From NCBI RefSeq assembly GCF_000685035.1, contig NZ_BAYB01000009.1:248001-312000 (forward strand): DNA of 64,000 nt, written 5' to 3'. Position numbers and translations under genes: made by a program. Every line of letters begins with the position of its first letter. Positions within the stretch are counted from its first letter, which is position 1. Positions 9,620 to 18,892 of the stretch are shown piece by piece. The notes below the pieces were generated by a model, which saw only the letters and a list, made by a program, of their open reading frames with translations, had not been told where the DNA came from and made no database searches. The DNA comes from Paraburkholderia ferrariae NBRC 106233. Its GTDB lineage: Bacteria > Pseudomonadota > Gammaproteobacteria > Burkholderiales > Burkholderiaceae.

Positions 9620-10867
9620 TTAAGCCTCGAAACCCAGTTGCGAGCGGCCGAGCGCCGTGAGGTCGTTCGGGCCGCCGCGCCCCACAAAATCGACTTCGAA
9701 ATGATCCGCCGGAAAGTCGGGCGGGCTCGTTCCCTCGATAAAGCCAGGCAACTGGCGCGCGAGATAGGCGTCGTTCTTCGCGCAGCCCGGCGCCGCGGCA
9801 ATGTACATCACGTTGCTGTAGCCCGCGCCGCGGTGTTCGTCCTCCACCGCGTGAATCACGTCGCTATGCCAGAACGCCGTGTCGCCGGCCTCCATCTTCG
9901 GTATCGACGAAAGCGCTTCGAAGAGCGGCGCATGCCATCGGGGATCGATCGAGAGCGCGCGGCCCGGCATCGCGCCACACAGATCGTCTTCGGCCACGTC
10001 GTCCTGCAGTGCGCGCAGCAGGATATAGGCCATTGCGTTCGCGACCGGCACAAGCTGCAAGGTGCCGTCGCCCGGCCCCTGGGGCGTGAGCGCGGTCCAG
10101 CCCTGGAACGTGCGGAACATCGAGCACACCGCGGGCGACGGAATCTCGCCCGCATCGGGGCGATATGCGGCATCGAACGGATCGTAGCGCCGCCAGTCCC
10201 CGGCGAAGACATGGCGATACACCTTGCGGAAATTCACGTCGATCCAGCGCTCCACGGACCCGCCGTCGCAATGCGCCGAAAGCCCGAGCGATGCCGAACC
10301 CGGCGGCCGGCGGCGCAGACGGTCCGCATAAACCGGCACGCGTTCAGGATCGAAATGCACGCGGCCCTCGCTTTCGCTGCGCCAGAGCCGGTTGAGAAAG
10401 ATACGCGCGGTGGTGAGCTCGACGGACTCGCGTGCGAGCACCTGCGGGCGCGACCAGTAAATACCGTAGATCTGCGGCCGGCTTGATTTCAGTTCTCCGA
10501 AGTAATGATCCTCGGCACGGTTTTTCAGGTGCGCGTCGAGATCGTTACGCTCTACGTAGTGCGCGATCTCCTCGTCCCATTGAGCAACGAGCGCCGGGTC
10601 GAACACCTTGCGGATCACACAGGCGCCACGCCGTTTTATGTGTTCGATCTGGGCAGCGCTCACGCGTTGCGCTGCAATATCGGCAAAGTCGAGTTCGGGA
10701 ATCACGGGTTCGCCACGACTGCGCCTCGCTGCAATCCCGGCCGCCTCGGCCCGGATGGCCGCTTCCACTTCGGCAAAGACCTCGCGATAGTTCGGCAATT
10801 GCGCGCGCAGTTCGCGCTTCGCCTGGCGGATCGCCGCCGGAAGGTCGTCGATTTGCAGTGCTGCCAT
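9620..10867 (-). CDS. DUF1479 (YbiU-like) putative Fe(II)/2-oxoglutarate dioxygenase
   Basis: A 415-residue protein of the DUF1479 family, to which E. coli YbiU belongs. A likely iron site is visible: HCD (in [13 protein letters not shown], about residue 215) and a distal His in [16 protein letters not shown] (about residue 345), the HxD...H pattern of the double-stranded beta-helix dioxygenases. The start at 10867 is preferred over the ATG at 10879 because GGAGACAGGC precedes it. It is divergent from an AraC regulator 100 bp away, which probably controls it. The substrate is unknown; family context suggests a sugar or amino-acid derivative. Confidence 0.82.
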   Translation of the reverse strand: MAALQIDDLPAAIRQAKRELRAQLPNYREVFAEVEAAIRAEAAGIAARRSRGEPVIPELDFADIAAQRVSAAQIEHIKRRGACVIRKVFDPALVAQWDEEIAHYVERNDLDAHLKNRAEDHYFGELKSSRPQIYGIYWSRPQVLARESVELTTARIFLNRLWRSESEGRVHFDPERVPVYADRLRRRPPGSASLGLSAHCDGGSVERWIDVNFRKVYRHVFAGDWRRYDPFDAAYRPDAGEIPSPAVCSMFRTFQGWTALTPQGPGDGTLQLVPVANAMAYILLRALQDDVAEDDLCGAMPGRALSIDPRWHAPLFEALSSIPKMEAGDTAFWHSDVIHAVEDEHRGAGYSNVMYIAAAPGCAKNDAYLARQLPGFIEGTSPPDFPADHFEVDFVGRGGPNDLTALGRSQLGFEA

Positions 10868-10939
10868 GCCTGTCTCCATGAATAGGTGTGTTGGGGTAAG
10901 TCAGAGCATAGAAGCGGAACGGCACCGGCGGTGATACTA

Positions 10940-10970
10940 TTCGGCCAATGACTTTGCGCTTTCGGCCATG
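10940..10970. promoter_or_regulatory. Direct repeat TTCGGCCA(A)TG, 21-bp period (putative AraC site)
   Basis: TTCGGCCAATG begins at 10940 and TTCGGCCATG at 10961, exactly 21 bp (two helical turns) apart. This is the arrangement of AraC half-sites. The second copy contains the AraC start codon, so binding could cause autorepression and control the divergent DUF1479 gene. Confidence 0.45.
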
Positions 10971-11933
10971 AAACCTGCTTACGAACACGTCGAATTCGGC
11001 GATCAATGTTCCGTGCGCATCTATCACCGGCGTCTGCCGCGCATACCGTTCGAGTGGCATCACCACCCGGAGTACGAACTCACGCTCACTCTGAACAGCC
11101 ATGGCAAGCGCTATATCGGCGACACGGTGACGCGCTACGAAGCCGACGATCTCGTACTCGTGCCACCCGACCTGCCGCATACCTGGGCTTCGAATCGCTC
11201 GATCGATGCCGGAGAGCCCCAGGTGGCCATCGTCGTGTGGTTCGATGGGGAGTGGGCGCGGCGCCTTGCCGACTGCTGCCCCGAATATGCGCCGCTGCGC
11301 AAGCTGCTGCGCCGCGCGGCCTGCGGACTCGCGTTCGATGCGGCGGCAGGCGCTGCGATGCGGGCGCGGCTCGACGCACTGCTTGCCGAAGCGCCGCGCA
11401 CCCGGCTCGCTGCGACGCTGGAGATTCTGTGCGCATTGGCCGAAGCGCCGGGCACGCCGCTCGCGTCGCCCAGTGCGTTCGGTGCGCGTCAATCCGGTCC
11501 TTCGGGGTACGAACCAGAACGGCTGAACCGCGTGCTTGCCATGATCGACGCGCAATTCGCGCAACCGTTGCGGCTTGCCGATCTCTGCTCTGCTGCGGGG
11601 CTTTCGGAACGCACGCTCGCGCGCCAGTTTGCGCGGCACATCGGCGAAAGCGTGGGGCGCTACCTTGTGCGCGTGCGTCTGGGCCATGCCTGCAGACTAC
11701 TCGCGGACACCTCGTTGCCGGTCTCGGTGATCGCCACGCGCTCCGGGTTCGCCAGCGTGGCGAATTTCAACCGGCAGTTCAGGACTGCAAAAGGAACCAC
11801 GCCAGTTGAATGGCGCAGCCAATACGCCCGCGCGGAGCGCGCGACGGTGGAAACCACGCCGCGGCTCACGGAACGCTCGCCTTCGCTGGTGCGACGCCCC
11901 AGTGACGCAAAGGGCACAAAAACTTCGGCATGA
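10968..11933 (+). CDS. AraC-family regulator, divergent from DUF1479 gene
   Basis: A 321-residue protein with an N-terminal cupin region (FEWHHHPEYELTLTLNSHG, about residues 28-46) and a C-terminal AraC double helix-turn-helix (about residues 190-285: LRLADLCSAAGLSERTLARQF; ATRSGFASVANFNRQFRTAKG). The last 30 residues are a variable polar tail. The head-to-head layout with DUF1479 suggests it is the local regulator. The cupin probably binds the inducer metabolised by that enzyme. Confidence 0.9.
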   Translation: MKPAYEHVEFGDQCSVRIYHRRLPRIPFEWHHHPEYELTLTLNSHGKRYIGDTVTRYEADDLVLVPPDLPHTWASNRSIDAGEPQVAIVVWFDGEWARRLADCCPEYAPLRKLLRRAACGLAFDAAAGAAMRARLDALLAEAPRTRLAATLEILCALAEAPGTPLASPSAFGARQSGPSGYEPERLNRVLAMIDAQFAQPLRLADLCSAAGLSERTLARQFARHIGESVGRYLVRVRLGHACRLLADTSLPVSVIATRSGFASVANFNRQFRTAKGTTPVEWRSQYARAERATVETTPRLTERSPSLVRRPSDAKGTKTSA

Positions 11934-11940
11934 TCCCGAC

Positions 11941-12813
11941 TCAGCCCGCCTTCTCCACCGTCAATTGCGAATACACATCGTGCGCCAGTTCCAGCAGCAC
12001 CTGACGGTCGATCCCGCCCGATAGCGCATAGCCGAAATCGCCGTCGACCCAGTAGAACACGCTCACCGGCCCGTCCTGGTACAGCTTGAATGCCGTGGTG
12101 TTCGAGCTGACCTTGCGATGCGAGATGCAAAGCGTCACGCGCTCGCCCTGTGCGTTGTGATACATGAACTGCGCAACCTGGCCACCGTCGTCGCCGGGCA
12201 GGAGGCGGCCACCCGCGAGTTCGAAGCCGCTCTTCTCCAGCATGGGCGGGTGCACGTTGGTGCCCAGACGGTTCGCGAGCCATTGCACGAAGTCCTGCTC
12301 CTGCGTACTGCTCATGTTGTCCGGCCGCTCCACCTCGGGCATATAGACGACATGCGCCAGCGCCGCCTGGCGCGCGAACAGTTCGCTGCCATCCGCACTC
12401 GCCGCACGGATATCGGAGCCGTTCGACGCACCGGAAGGCGCCATGACATTTGCGCCGAAGTGCGTGCCCCAGCCGATGCCGACACCCAGCACCAGCGCCG
12501 CCGCCATGCCGCCGAAGCGCATGGCAAAACGCGGCCAGTTCGCGGCCTCGCGCTTGCGCGCGAGCCCGGCCCCTGCCTCGACCTCGGCGGCCTCGGGCGT
12601 CACGCGCAGGCTCGCGGGCAGCGGTTCGCTCAGCACGCGATCGTAGCGGTCGTGCAGCAGGCTGTTGAGCGAAAAATAGTCGCTTACGCGCGCGGCGAGT
12701 TCGGGGTTGCGCTCCAGTTCGCGCTCCACGTCCGCCCTGCGCGCTTCGGGCAGCGTGCCGTCCACATAGGCGTGGATTTCGTCTTCCGTGACGGGATTCA
12801 TTGGCTCGCTCAT
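11941..12813 (-). CDS. Membrane anti-sigma factor, cognate of the ECF sigma factor
   Basis: A 290-residue protein. The N-terminal cytosolic part (VTEDEIHAYVDGTLPEARR, about residues 8-26) resembles the anti-sigma domain found beside ECF sigma genes but lacks the HxxxCxxC zinc ligands. One membrane segment follows (MAAALVLGVGIGWGTHFGA, about residues 100-118). A periplasmic domain of about 170 residues has a conserved-looking FVQWLANRLG and TLCISHRKV. Its start overlaps the sigma gene stop by 4 bp (ATGA). It should hold the sigma factor inactive until an envelope signal arrives. Confidence 0.85.
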   Translation of the reverse strand: MSEPMNPVTEDEIHAYVDGTLPEARRADVERELERNPELAARVSDYFSLNSLLHDRYDRVLSEPLPASLRVTPEAAEVEAGAGLARKREAANWPRFAMRFGGMAAALVLGVGIGWGTHFGANVMAPSGASNGSDIRAASADGSELFARQAALAHVVYMPEVERPDNMSSTQEQDFVQWLANRLGTNVHPPMLEKSGFELAGGRLLPGDDGGQVAQFMYHNAQGERVTLCISHRKVSSNTTAFKLYQDGPVSVFYWVDGDFGYALSGGIDRQVLLELAHDVYSQLTVEKAG

Positions 12814-13328
12814 CGCACCACCTTCAGGTTCGCACGCGGGGCTGTCCCGGCCATGAGCGCACGCAACCGCTCGCGGCCGCGAGAAAGACGCGACATGACC
12901 GTGCCGATGGGAATGTCGAGCGCCAGCGCCACATCGGCATAACTCATTTCCTCGAGACCCACCAGCAGCACCACTTCGCGCTGCTCGGCCGGCAGGCGCT
13001 GCAGCGCGTAGTCGAGATCGCGCACCTCCAGGGTGCCCAACTGGCTCGCGGGCACGGCGTAATCGGTCTCGGGCACGGTCTCGTCATCCACCGAAACGTG
13101 CGCGCCGCGCGCCGACGACTTGCGCACCTGGTTCACGAACAGGTTATGCATGATCGTGAAAAGCCACGCGCGCAGGTCGGTGCCGGTGCGGAACAGTTCG
13201 GTGCGCACGAGCGCGCGCTCCAGCGTGTCCTGCACGAGGTCGTCGGCCAGTTCGCGGTTGTGGATCAGCGCCCGCGCGTAGCGTCTCAAACGCGGCACGT
13301 GGTCTATCAGTTCGTCGCGGATGCCCAT
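12810..13328 (-). CDS. ECF (sigma-70 family) RNA polymerase sigma factor
   Basis: A 172-residue sigma factor with region 2 (RRYARALIHNRELADDLVQDTLERAL, then AWLFTIMHNLFVNQVRK, about residues 15-70) and region 4 (LPAEQREVVLLVGLEEMSYADVA, IPIGTVMSRLSRGRERL, about 110-160). There is no region 1.1 or 3, as usual for ECF factors. ATG at 13328 follows AAGGATGGGAC. It lies between two anti-sigma-like genes and overlaps both, by 22 bp upstream and 4 bp downstream. Likely targets include its own operon and perhaps the divergent secreted propeller gene. Confidence 0.92.
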   Translation of the reverse strand: MGIRDELIDHVPRLRRYARALIHNRELADDLVQDTLERALVRTELFRTGTDLRAWLFTIMHNLFVNQVRKSSARGAHVSVDDETVPETDYAVPASQLGTLEVRDLDYALQRLPAEQREVVLLVGLEEMSYADVALALDIPIGTVMSRLSRGRERLRALMAGTAPRANLKVVR

Positions 13329-14101
13329 GTCCCATCCTTGTGCGCTTGCTCAATCTCGTTGCCTTCCGCGCGACGGCTGCCGGCAGGCAGCATTGTCGCG
13401 ATATCCGCCGCGCGCATCAGGCCACGCGTTTCCGCACTTCCCGCCAGCACCCAGCGCATGCCGTGCGCCGTCCAGCCGATCAGGCGCAGCCTGCCGACCC
13501 GCCGCGCGCTCCACTGGGGCTCGTCCTTCGCCAGCCACGCGCGCGCGCCGAGCAGCACCAGCCGCTTGCCCTCCGCGTTTTCGTAGACGTAGCGGTTCGC
13601 GCTCGCGAACGGACCCAGATCGAGCGTGCTCGCGCTCACGAGCCGCAGACCCGCTGCTTTCAGGTCGAAAGGTTCGGCGACGTTCGCGCTGGGGGCTTCG
13701 GTTCCTGCGCTCGCCGCCTCCATGACGGCCATCACGGCGGCATCGTCCAGGACCTGCCGGCTCGGCTCGGCCAAGGCAAGCCCTCCCGCCGCCGCTCCGG
13801 CCAGTGCGGCCCCGAGCGCGAATGCAGCCCAGACGGGCCATAGACGCCATAGACGCAACAAGGCGCCGGTGCGCCCGCGCGGCACCGCTGTGCCCGCCGC
13901 AGCATACGCTGGCTGAGGAAACGAGTGCCGGATCTGCGCGTTCAGCCGCCGGTAAAACAGCACACGCCGCCACTCAGCGGGACGCGCTGCCAGATAGCGC
14001 CGCACCTGCGCGGCACGCTCGCCGGCGATCGAGCCATCAGTGTATGCCTGGATATCCGCCTCGGACACGGGCGAAACTTCCATCGGCCCCTTGAAAATCA
14101 T
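13307..14101 (-). CDS. Second anti-sigma-like membrane protein, first gene of sigma operon
   Basis: About 264 residues. The head (VSEADIQAYTDGSIAGERAA, about residues 10-30 from this start) is a paralogue of the head of the 11941-12813 protein (VTEDEIHAYVDGTLPEARR). One membrane segment follows (VWAAFALGAALAGAAAGGLA) and then a periplasmic part. Zinc ligands are missing. Its 3' end overlaps the sigma gene by 22 bp, so translation is coupled. The start is uncertain: ATG at 14101, 14119 or 14083 (the last has AAGGGG close by). It could be a second inhibitor or a sensor that modulates the first. Confidence 0.72.
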   Translation of the reverse strand: MIFKGPMEVSPVSEADIQAYTDGSIAGERAAQVRRYLAARPAEWRRVLFYRRLNAQIRHSFPQPAYAAAGTAVPRGRTGALLRLWRLWPVWAAFALGAALAGAAAGGLALAEPSRQVLDDAAVMAVMEAASAGTEAPSANVAEPFDLKAAGLRLVSASTLDLGPFASANRYVYENAEGKRLVLLGARAWLAKDEPQWSARRVGRLRLIGWTAHGMRWVLAGSAETRGLMRAADIATMLPAGSRRAEGNEIEQAHKDGTWASATN

Positions 14102-14487
14102 GATCTTTCGACTGCGCAAGATGGTTGGGTCGATGGGCTAACACAGGCAGTGCGGGATTTATTCCGGCGGCACGACATGCTTTTTTTCATCAGCTTTTTC
14201 GTGCGGACCGGGGAAGTTGCAGAGCAGCAAACCGGTCTCTTGCGTTCGCGGCCTCGCGCATCAACCTGGCAACACCGGAAGCGGTTCGCAACAGAGCAAT
14301 CCGTATTCCTCTATTTTTCGCATACCTTATTATTTTCGAAGACGGATCGACCATGCCTCCGGCATAAAAATATTCCCGTTACCCACGTTGAATATTGTGC
14401 GAATTATTTCGCCCGCAGCCCATGCGAGCATGGCAGCCACTTGCCGCTGCATGGCATACACGCTCTGTTCTTCCGGGGGAACACGTC
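14102..14487. other. Divergent intergenic region between sigma operon and propeller gene
   Basis: About 386 bp without a convincing gene. Bases 14285-14410 are clearly more AT-rich than the surroundings and should hold the promoters. A small ATGCC-TCC-GGCAT palindrome followed by AAAAA lies at 14353-14370. I could not assign a clear GGAAC-type ECF -35 box. Confidence 0.5.
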
Positions 14488-16680
14488 ATGAAACTGCCTC
14501 GCCGCCTGCTGGTGGCTTCGCTCGCGTTGCAGGTTCTCTGCACCGGCCCGGCCATCGCGCAATCATCGCTCAACTACACCACGTCCTGGATCGGCAACAG
14601 CTTCGGCTTTGGCGACGGCAAATGGATGCAGCTCGACGTGGAAGCGATCGCCGTCGCACCCGACGGCACCGTCTACGCCAACGCCCCATGGGATGAAAGC
14701 GGCAGCGAAATCGGCGTGTATCGTGCCGGCGACAAGCTCGCCGTGGGCGGCAACACGCACGGCTGGGGCAACGCGGGCGGCGACGCCATCGCCGCGAACA
14801 GCACCTACCTCTATGCCGCGATGTCGATCGGTAATGAGAGCAACGCGCTATCGGGCGCCGACTATCCGCCGGCCAACCAGACCTGGTGGGGCGTGACACG
14901 CCGCCTGCGTTCCAACGTCGCGCAAGGCGCGCCGTTCGCGAGCGGCATCGGCAACAGTGCGAACACAACAAAGGACAGCTTTCTGCGCGTGCGCGACGCG
15001 GCCACCGGCATCGACGCCGCCGTGCGCGGCCTCGCCGCCTCGGATACCGAACTCTACGTTTCCGACACCTACGGCAACCGCATCGTCGTCTATGACGCGC
15101 AAACGATGCGCCAGTTGCGGTCCTGGACCGTGCCCACGCCGGGCCGCATCGCGCTCGCGAACGATTCGACGCTCTGGGTGATCGACGACCTGCAGGCCGC
15201 GGGCGGCCCGCGCATCGCCCACTATCGCGCGGACGGCACCGCGCTCAACGACGCCCCCGTGCTGCCCGAGGGCACGCTGCCGACCGATCTCGCGTTTGCC
15301 CCGTCGGGCCAGTTGACGATTGCCGACAACGGCCCGGCGCAGCAGATCCTGCTCTACAGCCGCGCAGCCAACGGCACGATGGCGCTTTCGGCCACGCTCG
15401 GCGCGCGCGAGGGCATCTTTCATTCCGTGAAGGGCACACCCGGCGACTGGCGCTTTAACGGCATCACCGGCATCGGCTACGACTCGGCGGGCAATCTGTA
15501 CGTTGCGCAGAACGGCCAGGGGCCGCGCCCGTTCGGCTCAACGCTGGTGGGTCAGGGCGCCGTGCTGGAGAGCTATACGATGAGCACGCGCACGGCGGCG
15601 TGGCGGCTCTACGGTGTGTTGTTCGTCGATGCCGGCGCGTTCGATCCTGCCTCGACCAACAACATCTACACCGGTTCGAAGCGCTTCACGATGGACTACA
15701 CGCAAGCACCCGGCAAGCAGTGGACCTATGCGGCCTTCACGCTCGACCGCTTCGACTACCCGAACGATCCGGCCTTCCACCTCGCACGCGGCGTGCGCGG
15801 CTCGCCGATGGTACGGCGCTTCAACGGCCAGGTCTTCCTCTATACGCTCGACGAATACGCGCACTATCTGAGCGTCTACCGTTTCGCCCCGGCCACCGAG
15901 GGCCAGGTGGCGATCCCCTCCGGCTTCTTCGCCGAGAACCCTCTGCCGGGCGGCTGGCCCGCCGGCCAGCCCGGCTACGGGGAATGGATGTGGCGCGACG
16001 CGAACGGCGACGGCCAGGTGAGCGCCGACGAAATCACCGCCAACCCCGCCACGGGCTCGACCGTGGGCGACGGCTACTGGTGGGTGGACGAGCCCGGCAA
16101 CGTGTGGCTCGCCACGCCCACCTCGGGCATCCGCGAAATGCCGCTGCTCGGTCTCGACGGGCACGGCAACCCTATGTATTCCTACGCATCGGCGAAGACG
16201 TACAAGATGCCGGCGCCGTTCGCACGCATCGCCCGCATGGTCTATCGCGCCGCGACCGACACGATGTACGTCACGGGCTATACGGACGCCAGTCAGTACA
16301 ACGCCACGCTATGGAAGGAGGCCGGCCCCGTGCTGGCGCGCTACGACAACTGGTCGAGCGGCTCACCCGTGCTCGCCTACACGGCGAACCTGCCCTGGAA
16401 CACCCAGGGCAACCCGCAGGTGACGACGGTAGGCATTGCCGTGGCGGGCAACTATGTGTTCATCGCGGAACTCTATACGCAGCGCGTCGATATCTACGAC
16501 ACGCGCAGCGGCCAGTTCGTCGGTGCCTTGACGCCGGGTGCGGACGTGGGCAGCACCTCGGGATGGGTGGACATCTACATGGGCGTCAGCGCCGCACAGC
16601 GGCCCGACGGCAGCTACGTCGTGCTCGTGGAAGACGACGCACGCGCGAAGCTGCTTATGTATCAGTGGACGCCGGGCTGA
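14488..16680 (+). CDS. Secreted NHL/SMP-30-like beta-propeller protein with an EF-hand loop
   Basis: The 730-residue product begins with a signal peptide (MKLPRRLLVASLALQVLC, cleavage after AIAQ near residue 25), so it is exported. The body is made of repeated propeller-like strands (VAPDGTVYANAP, LAFAPSGQLTIADNG, IGYDSAGNLYVAQNGQ, VGIAVAGNYVFIAELY). Residues 504-515, DANGDGQVSADE, match the 12-residue calcium-binding EF-hand loop at all key positions. ATG at 14488 is chosen over the upstream GTG at 14395 because GGGGGAA precedes it and the signal peptide begins there. It is divergent from the ECF operon. The substrate or partner is unknown. Confidence 0.8.
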   Translation: MKLPRRLLVASLALQVLCTGPAIAQSSLNYTTSWIGNSFGFGDGKWMQLDVEAIAVAPDGTVYANAPWDESGSEIGVYRAGDKLAVGGNTHGWGNAGGDAIAANSTYLYAAMSIGNESNALSGADYPPANQTWWGVTRRLRSNVAQGAPFASGIGNSANTTKDSFLRVRDAATGIDAAVRGLAASDTELYVSDTYGNRIVVYDAQTMRQLRSWTVPTPGRIALANDSTLWVIDDLQAAGGPRIAHYRADGTALNDAPVLPEGTLPTDLAFAPSGQLTIADNGPAQQILLYSRAANGTMALSATLGAREGIFHSVKGTPGDWRFNGITGIGYDSAGNLYVAQNGQGPRPFGSTLVGQGAVLESYTMSTRTAAWRLYGVLFVDAGAFDPASTNNIYTGSKRFTMDYTQAPGKQWTYAAFTLDRFDYPNDPAFHLARGVRGSPMVRRFNGQVFLYTLDEYAHYLSVYRFAPATEGQVAIPSGFFAENPLPGGWPAGQPGYGEWMWRDANGDGQVSADEITANPATGSTVGDGYWWVDEPGNVWLATPTSGIREMPLLGLDGHGNPMYSYASAKTYKMPAPFARIARMVYRAATDTMYVTGYTDASQYNATLWKEAGPVLARYDNWSSGSPVLAYTANLPWNTQGNPQVTTVGIAVAGNYVFIAELYTQRVDIYDTRSGQFVGALTPGADVGSTSGWVDIYMGVSAAQRPDGSYVVLVEDDARAKLLMYQWTPG

Positions 16681-16715
16681 ACGCCAGGCTCAAGAGCGGA
16701 CCCGGCCATATGCCC

Positions 16716-17834
16716 TCAGCCGCGCGTGCCGATCTGCATGGAGAACGCCACGCGGTTGCGCCCATCGCGCTTCGCGCGATAGAGCGCCGCGTCGGCCTCC
16801 TCGACCAGCGCCGTTTCGGCAATGCCCTCGGCCGGCGTGAGCGTGGCAACGCCGATGCTGATGGTGAGATGCTCGCTCACCGCCGACCCCGCGTGCGGCA
16901 GCGCCAGCGCCGCCACGTCGCGGCGCATCTTCTCCGCAAGCAGGCGCGCCCCGCCGCTGCCGATGCCCGGCAACACCACCGCGAACTCCTCGCCGCCGAA
17001 GCGCGCGACCAGGTCGCGCGGCTGGCTGATCTCGCGGCGGATGGTGGCGGCCACGGAGCGCAGCACGTTGTCACCCGACACGTGCCCATACGTATCGTTA
17101 TAGGGTTTGAAGTAATCCACGTCGATCATCAGGAACGAGATCTCGGTGTTCTCGCGCAGCGCCCGGCGCCATTCGGCGCCGAGGAATTCGTCCAGATAAC
17201 GGCGGTTCGAGAGGCCCGTGAGGCCGTCCGAGTGCGTGAGGCGCCGCAACTCCAGGTTCGCGCGCAGCAGCTCCTGCTGGGAGCGGCGCAGCGCGCGATA
17301 GGCTTCGTCGCGCTGAAGCAGGTTCATATAGGAGCGCGAATGATATTTGACTCGCGCAATCAGCTCCACGCTGTCCGGCAGCTTGACGAGGTAATCGTCC
17401 GCCCCCGAGGCAAAGGCCGCGCTCTTGATCGCCGGCTCCTCTTTCGTGGACAGCACGATGATCGGCACGTCGCGCGTCGCATCGTTGGCCCGGTAGGCCT
17501 TTACGAGCGTGAGCCCGTCGGTGCCCGGCATCACGAGGTCCTGGAGGATCACGGTGGGCCGCACTTCCTGGGCCGTATGCACCGCGTCTTCCGGGTGCGA
17601 GCAATAGTGGAAGTCGATGTCGCGTTCGCTCGCGAGGGCGCGGCGCACGGCCTCGGCAACGATCGCCTGATCGTCCACCAGCAGCACCATCATCGGCAGT
17701 TCGGAAGCGGGCAGCGGTTGTTCGAGCGCGGCTCGCGCGGCCTCAAGCGAGGCTTCGAGCACGGCATCCTCGGTGCCGCCGGTCGCTGGCGCGGCTGGCT
17801 CGCTTGCGGGGAGGTTGGGCTTCTCGGTGGTCAT
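16716..17834 (-). CDS. wspR: WspR diguanylate cyclase response regulator
   Basis: A 372-residue protein: an N-terminal receiver domain (about residues 48-165, phospho-acceptor D99 in ILQDLVMPG), a coiled-coil linker ([18 protein letters not shown]) and a GGDEF domain (GGEEF at 280-284). It is the output of the Wsp pathway: phosphorylation by WspE drives clustering and cyclic di-GMP synthesis. The inhibitory I-site, RxxD in Pseudomonas WspR, reads QPRD here (271-274), so its first Arg is missing. It is the last gene of the operon, 44 bp after wspF. Confidence 0.95.
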   Translation of the reverse strand: MTTEKPNLPASEPAAPATGGTEDAVLEASLEAARAALEQPLPASELPMMVLLVDDQAIVAEAVRRALASERDIDFHYCSHPEDAVHTAQEVRPTVILQDLVMPGTDGLTLVKAYRANDATRDVPIIVLSTKEEPAIKSAAFASGADDYLVKLPDSVELIARVKYHSRSYMNLLQRDEAYRALRRSQQELLRANLELRRLTHSDGLTGLSNRRYLDEFLGAEWRRALRENTEISFLMIDVDYFKPYNDTYGHVSGDNVLRSVAATIRREISQPRDLVARFGGEEFAVVLPGIGSGGARLLAEKMRRDVAALALPHAGSAVSEHLTISIGVATLTPAEGIAETALVEEADAALYRAKRDGRNRVAFSMQIGTRG

Positions 17835-17878
17835 GATGATCGGTCGCTATCGGTATATCGGTAATGAATCAATGCAGG

Positions 17879-18892
17879 TCACGCAGCCCGCTTGATGCGG
17901 CTTTGCAGGTCGGCGGCAATGGCGCCCAGCGGCAGGATCGCACGCGCGGCGCCCAGCGCGGCGGCGGCCTTGGGCATGCCGTAAACGGCGCACGACGCCT
18001 GATCCTGGGCGATCGTGAAGTAGCCCTTCGCGCGCATCGCCTTCAGGCCGATTGCCCCGTCGCGCCCCATGCCGGTGAGCAGCACGCCAATGGCTTCGCC
18101 GCGCCAGTGCTCGACCACGCTGTGAAAGAAGGTATCGACGGAGGGCCGGTAGGGCGTGTCCGCCGGCTCGCGCGTGTAGGCCAACTGGCCGCTGGCCGTC
18201 ATGCGCAGGTGATCGTTGGTCCCCGCGAGCAGCGCGATGCCCGGCTGCGGCCGGTCGCCTTCCTGCGCCACGCGCACGGCAAGCGGCGTCTGCCCGTCGA
18301 GCCATTGCGCCATGCCCTCGGCAAAGGACTGGTCCACGTGCTGCACGATCACGATGCCCGCGGCAAAGTCCGCGGCCAGGCCGCCCAGCACTGCCACGAG
18401 CGCGGTGGGGCCGCCCGCCGATGCGCCGATCGCCACGAGCGGCGCGCGGCCCGGCGCCGCGTTGGCGGCCACCGCCGACGTGCGCACGGTTTCCGGCGCG
18501 CGATGCAGCCGGCCGATCTGCTCGATCTTCGCGAGCAGCAGATCCATCGTGCCGCGCGCCTCGGGGCCGGCGAGCGTGGGCGTATCCACGGCATCGAGCG
18601 CGCCCGCGCCCATCGCTTCGTACACGCGCCAGGCGTTTGCGCCCACGCTGCTCGTCACGATCAGAATGGGGCACGGCGAGCCCGCCATGATGCGCCGCGT
18701 GGCCTCGACCCCGTCGAGCTTGGGCATCACGAGGTCCATCAGCACGACGTCGGGCTGCTGGGCGGCGCAGAACTCCACCGCCTCCTCGCCATCCGCCGCC
18801 ACCCACAGCACGCGGTGCTCGGGCCGGCGCGCGACGGCATGGCGCAGTGCCTCCACTGCAAGCGGCATATCGTTAGCAATGCCGATGTTCAT
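17879..18892 (-). CDS. wspF: WspF, CheB-like protein-glutamate methylesterase
   Basis: A 337-residue protein with a receiver domain (acceptor D53 in VVLMDLVMPKLDG) and a C-terminal CheB methylesterase domain with the catalytic Ser158 in IGASAGGPT, His185 in VQHVD and the Asp in TGMGRDG. It removes methyl groups from the WspA receptor and so resets signalling. In Pseudomonas its loss gives wrinkly-spreader colonies. The start ATG overlaps the wspE stop by one base (TGATG). Confidence 0.95.
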   Translation of the reverse strand: MNIGIANDMPLAVEALRHAVARRPEHRVLWVAADGEEAVEFCAAQQPDVVLMDLVMPKLDGVEATRRIMAGSPCPILIVTSSVGANAWRVYEAMGAGALDAVDTPTLAGPEARGTMDLLLAKIEQIGRLHRAPETVRTSAVAANAAPGRAPLVAIGASAGGPTALVAVLGGLAADFAAGIVIVQHVDQSFAEGMAQWLDGQTPLAVRVAQEGDRPQPGIALLAGTNDHLRMTASGQLAYTREPADTPYRPSVDTFFHSVVEHWRGEAIGVLLTGMGRDGAIGLKAMRAKGYFTIAQDQASCAVYGMPKAAAALGAARAILPLGAIAADLQSRIKRAA

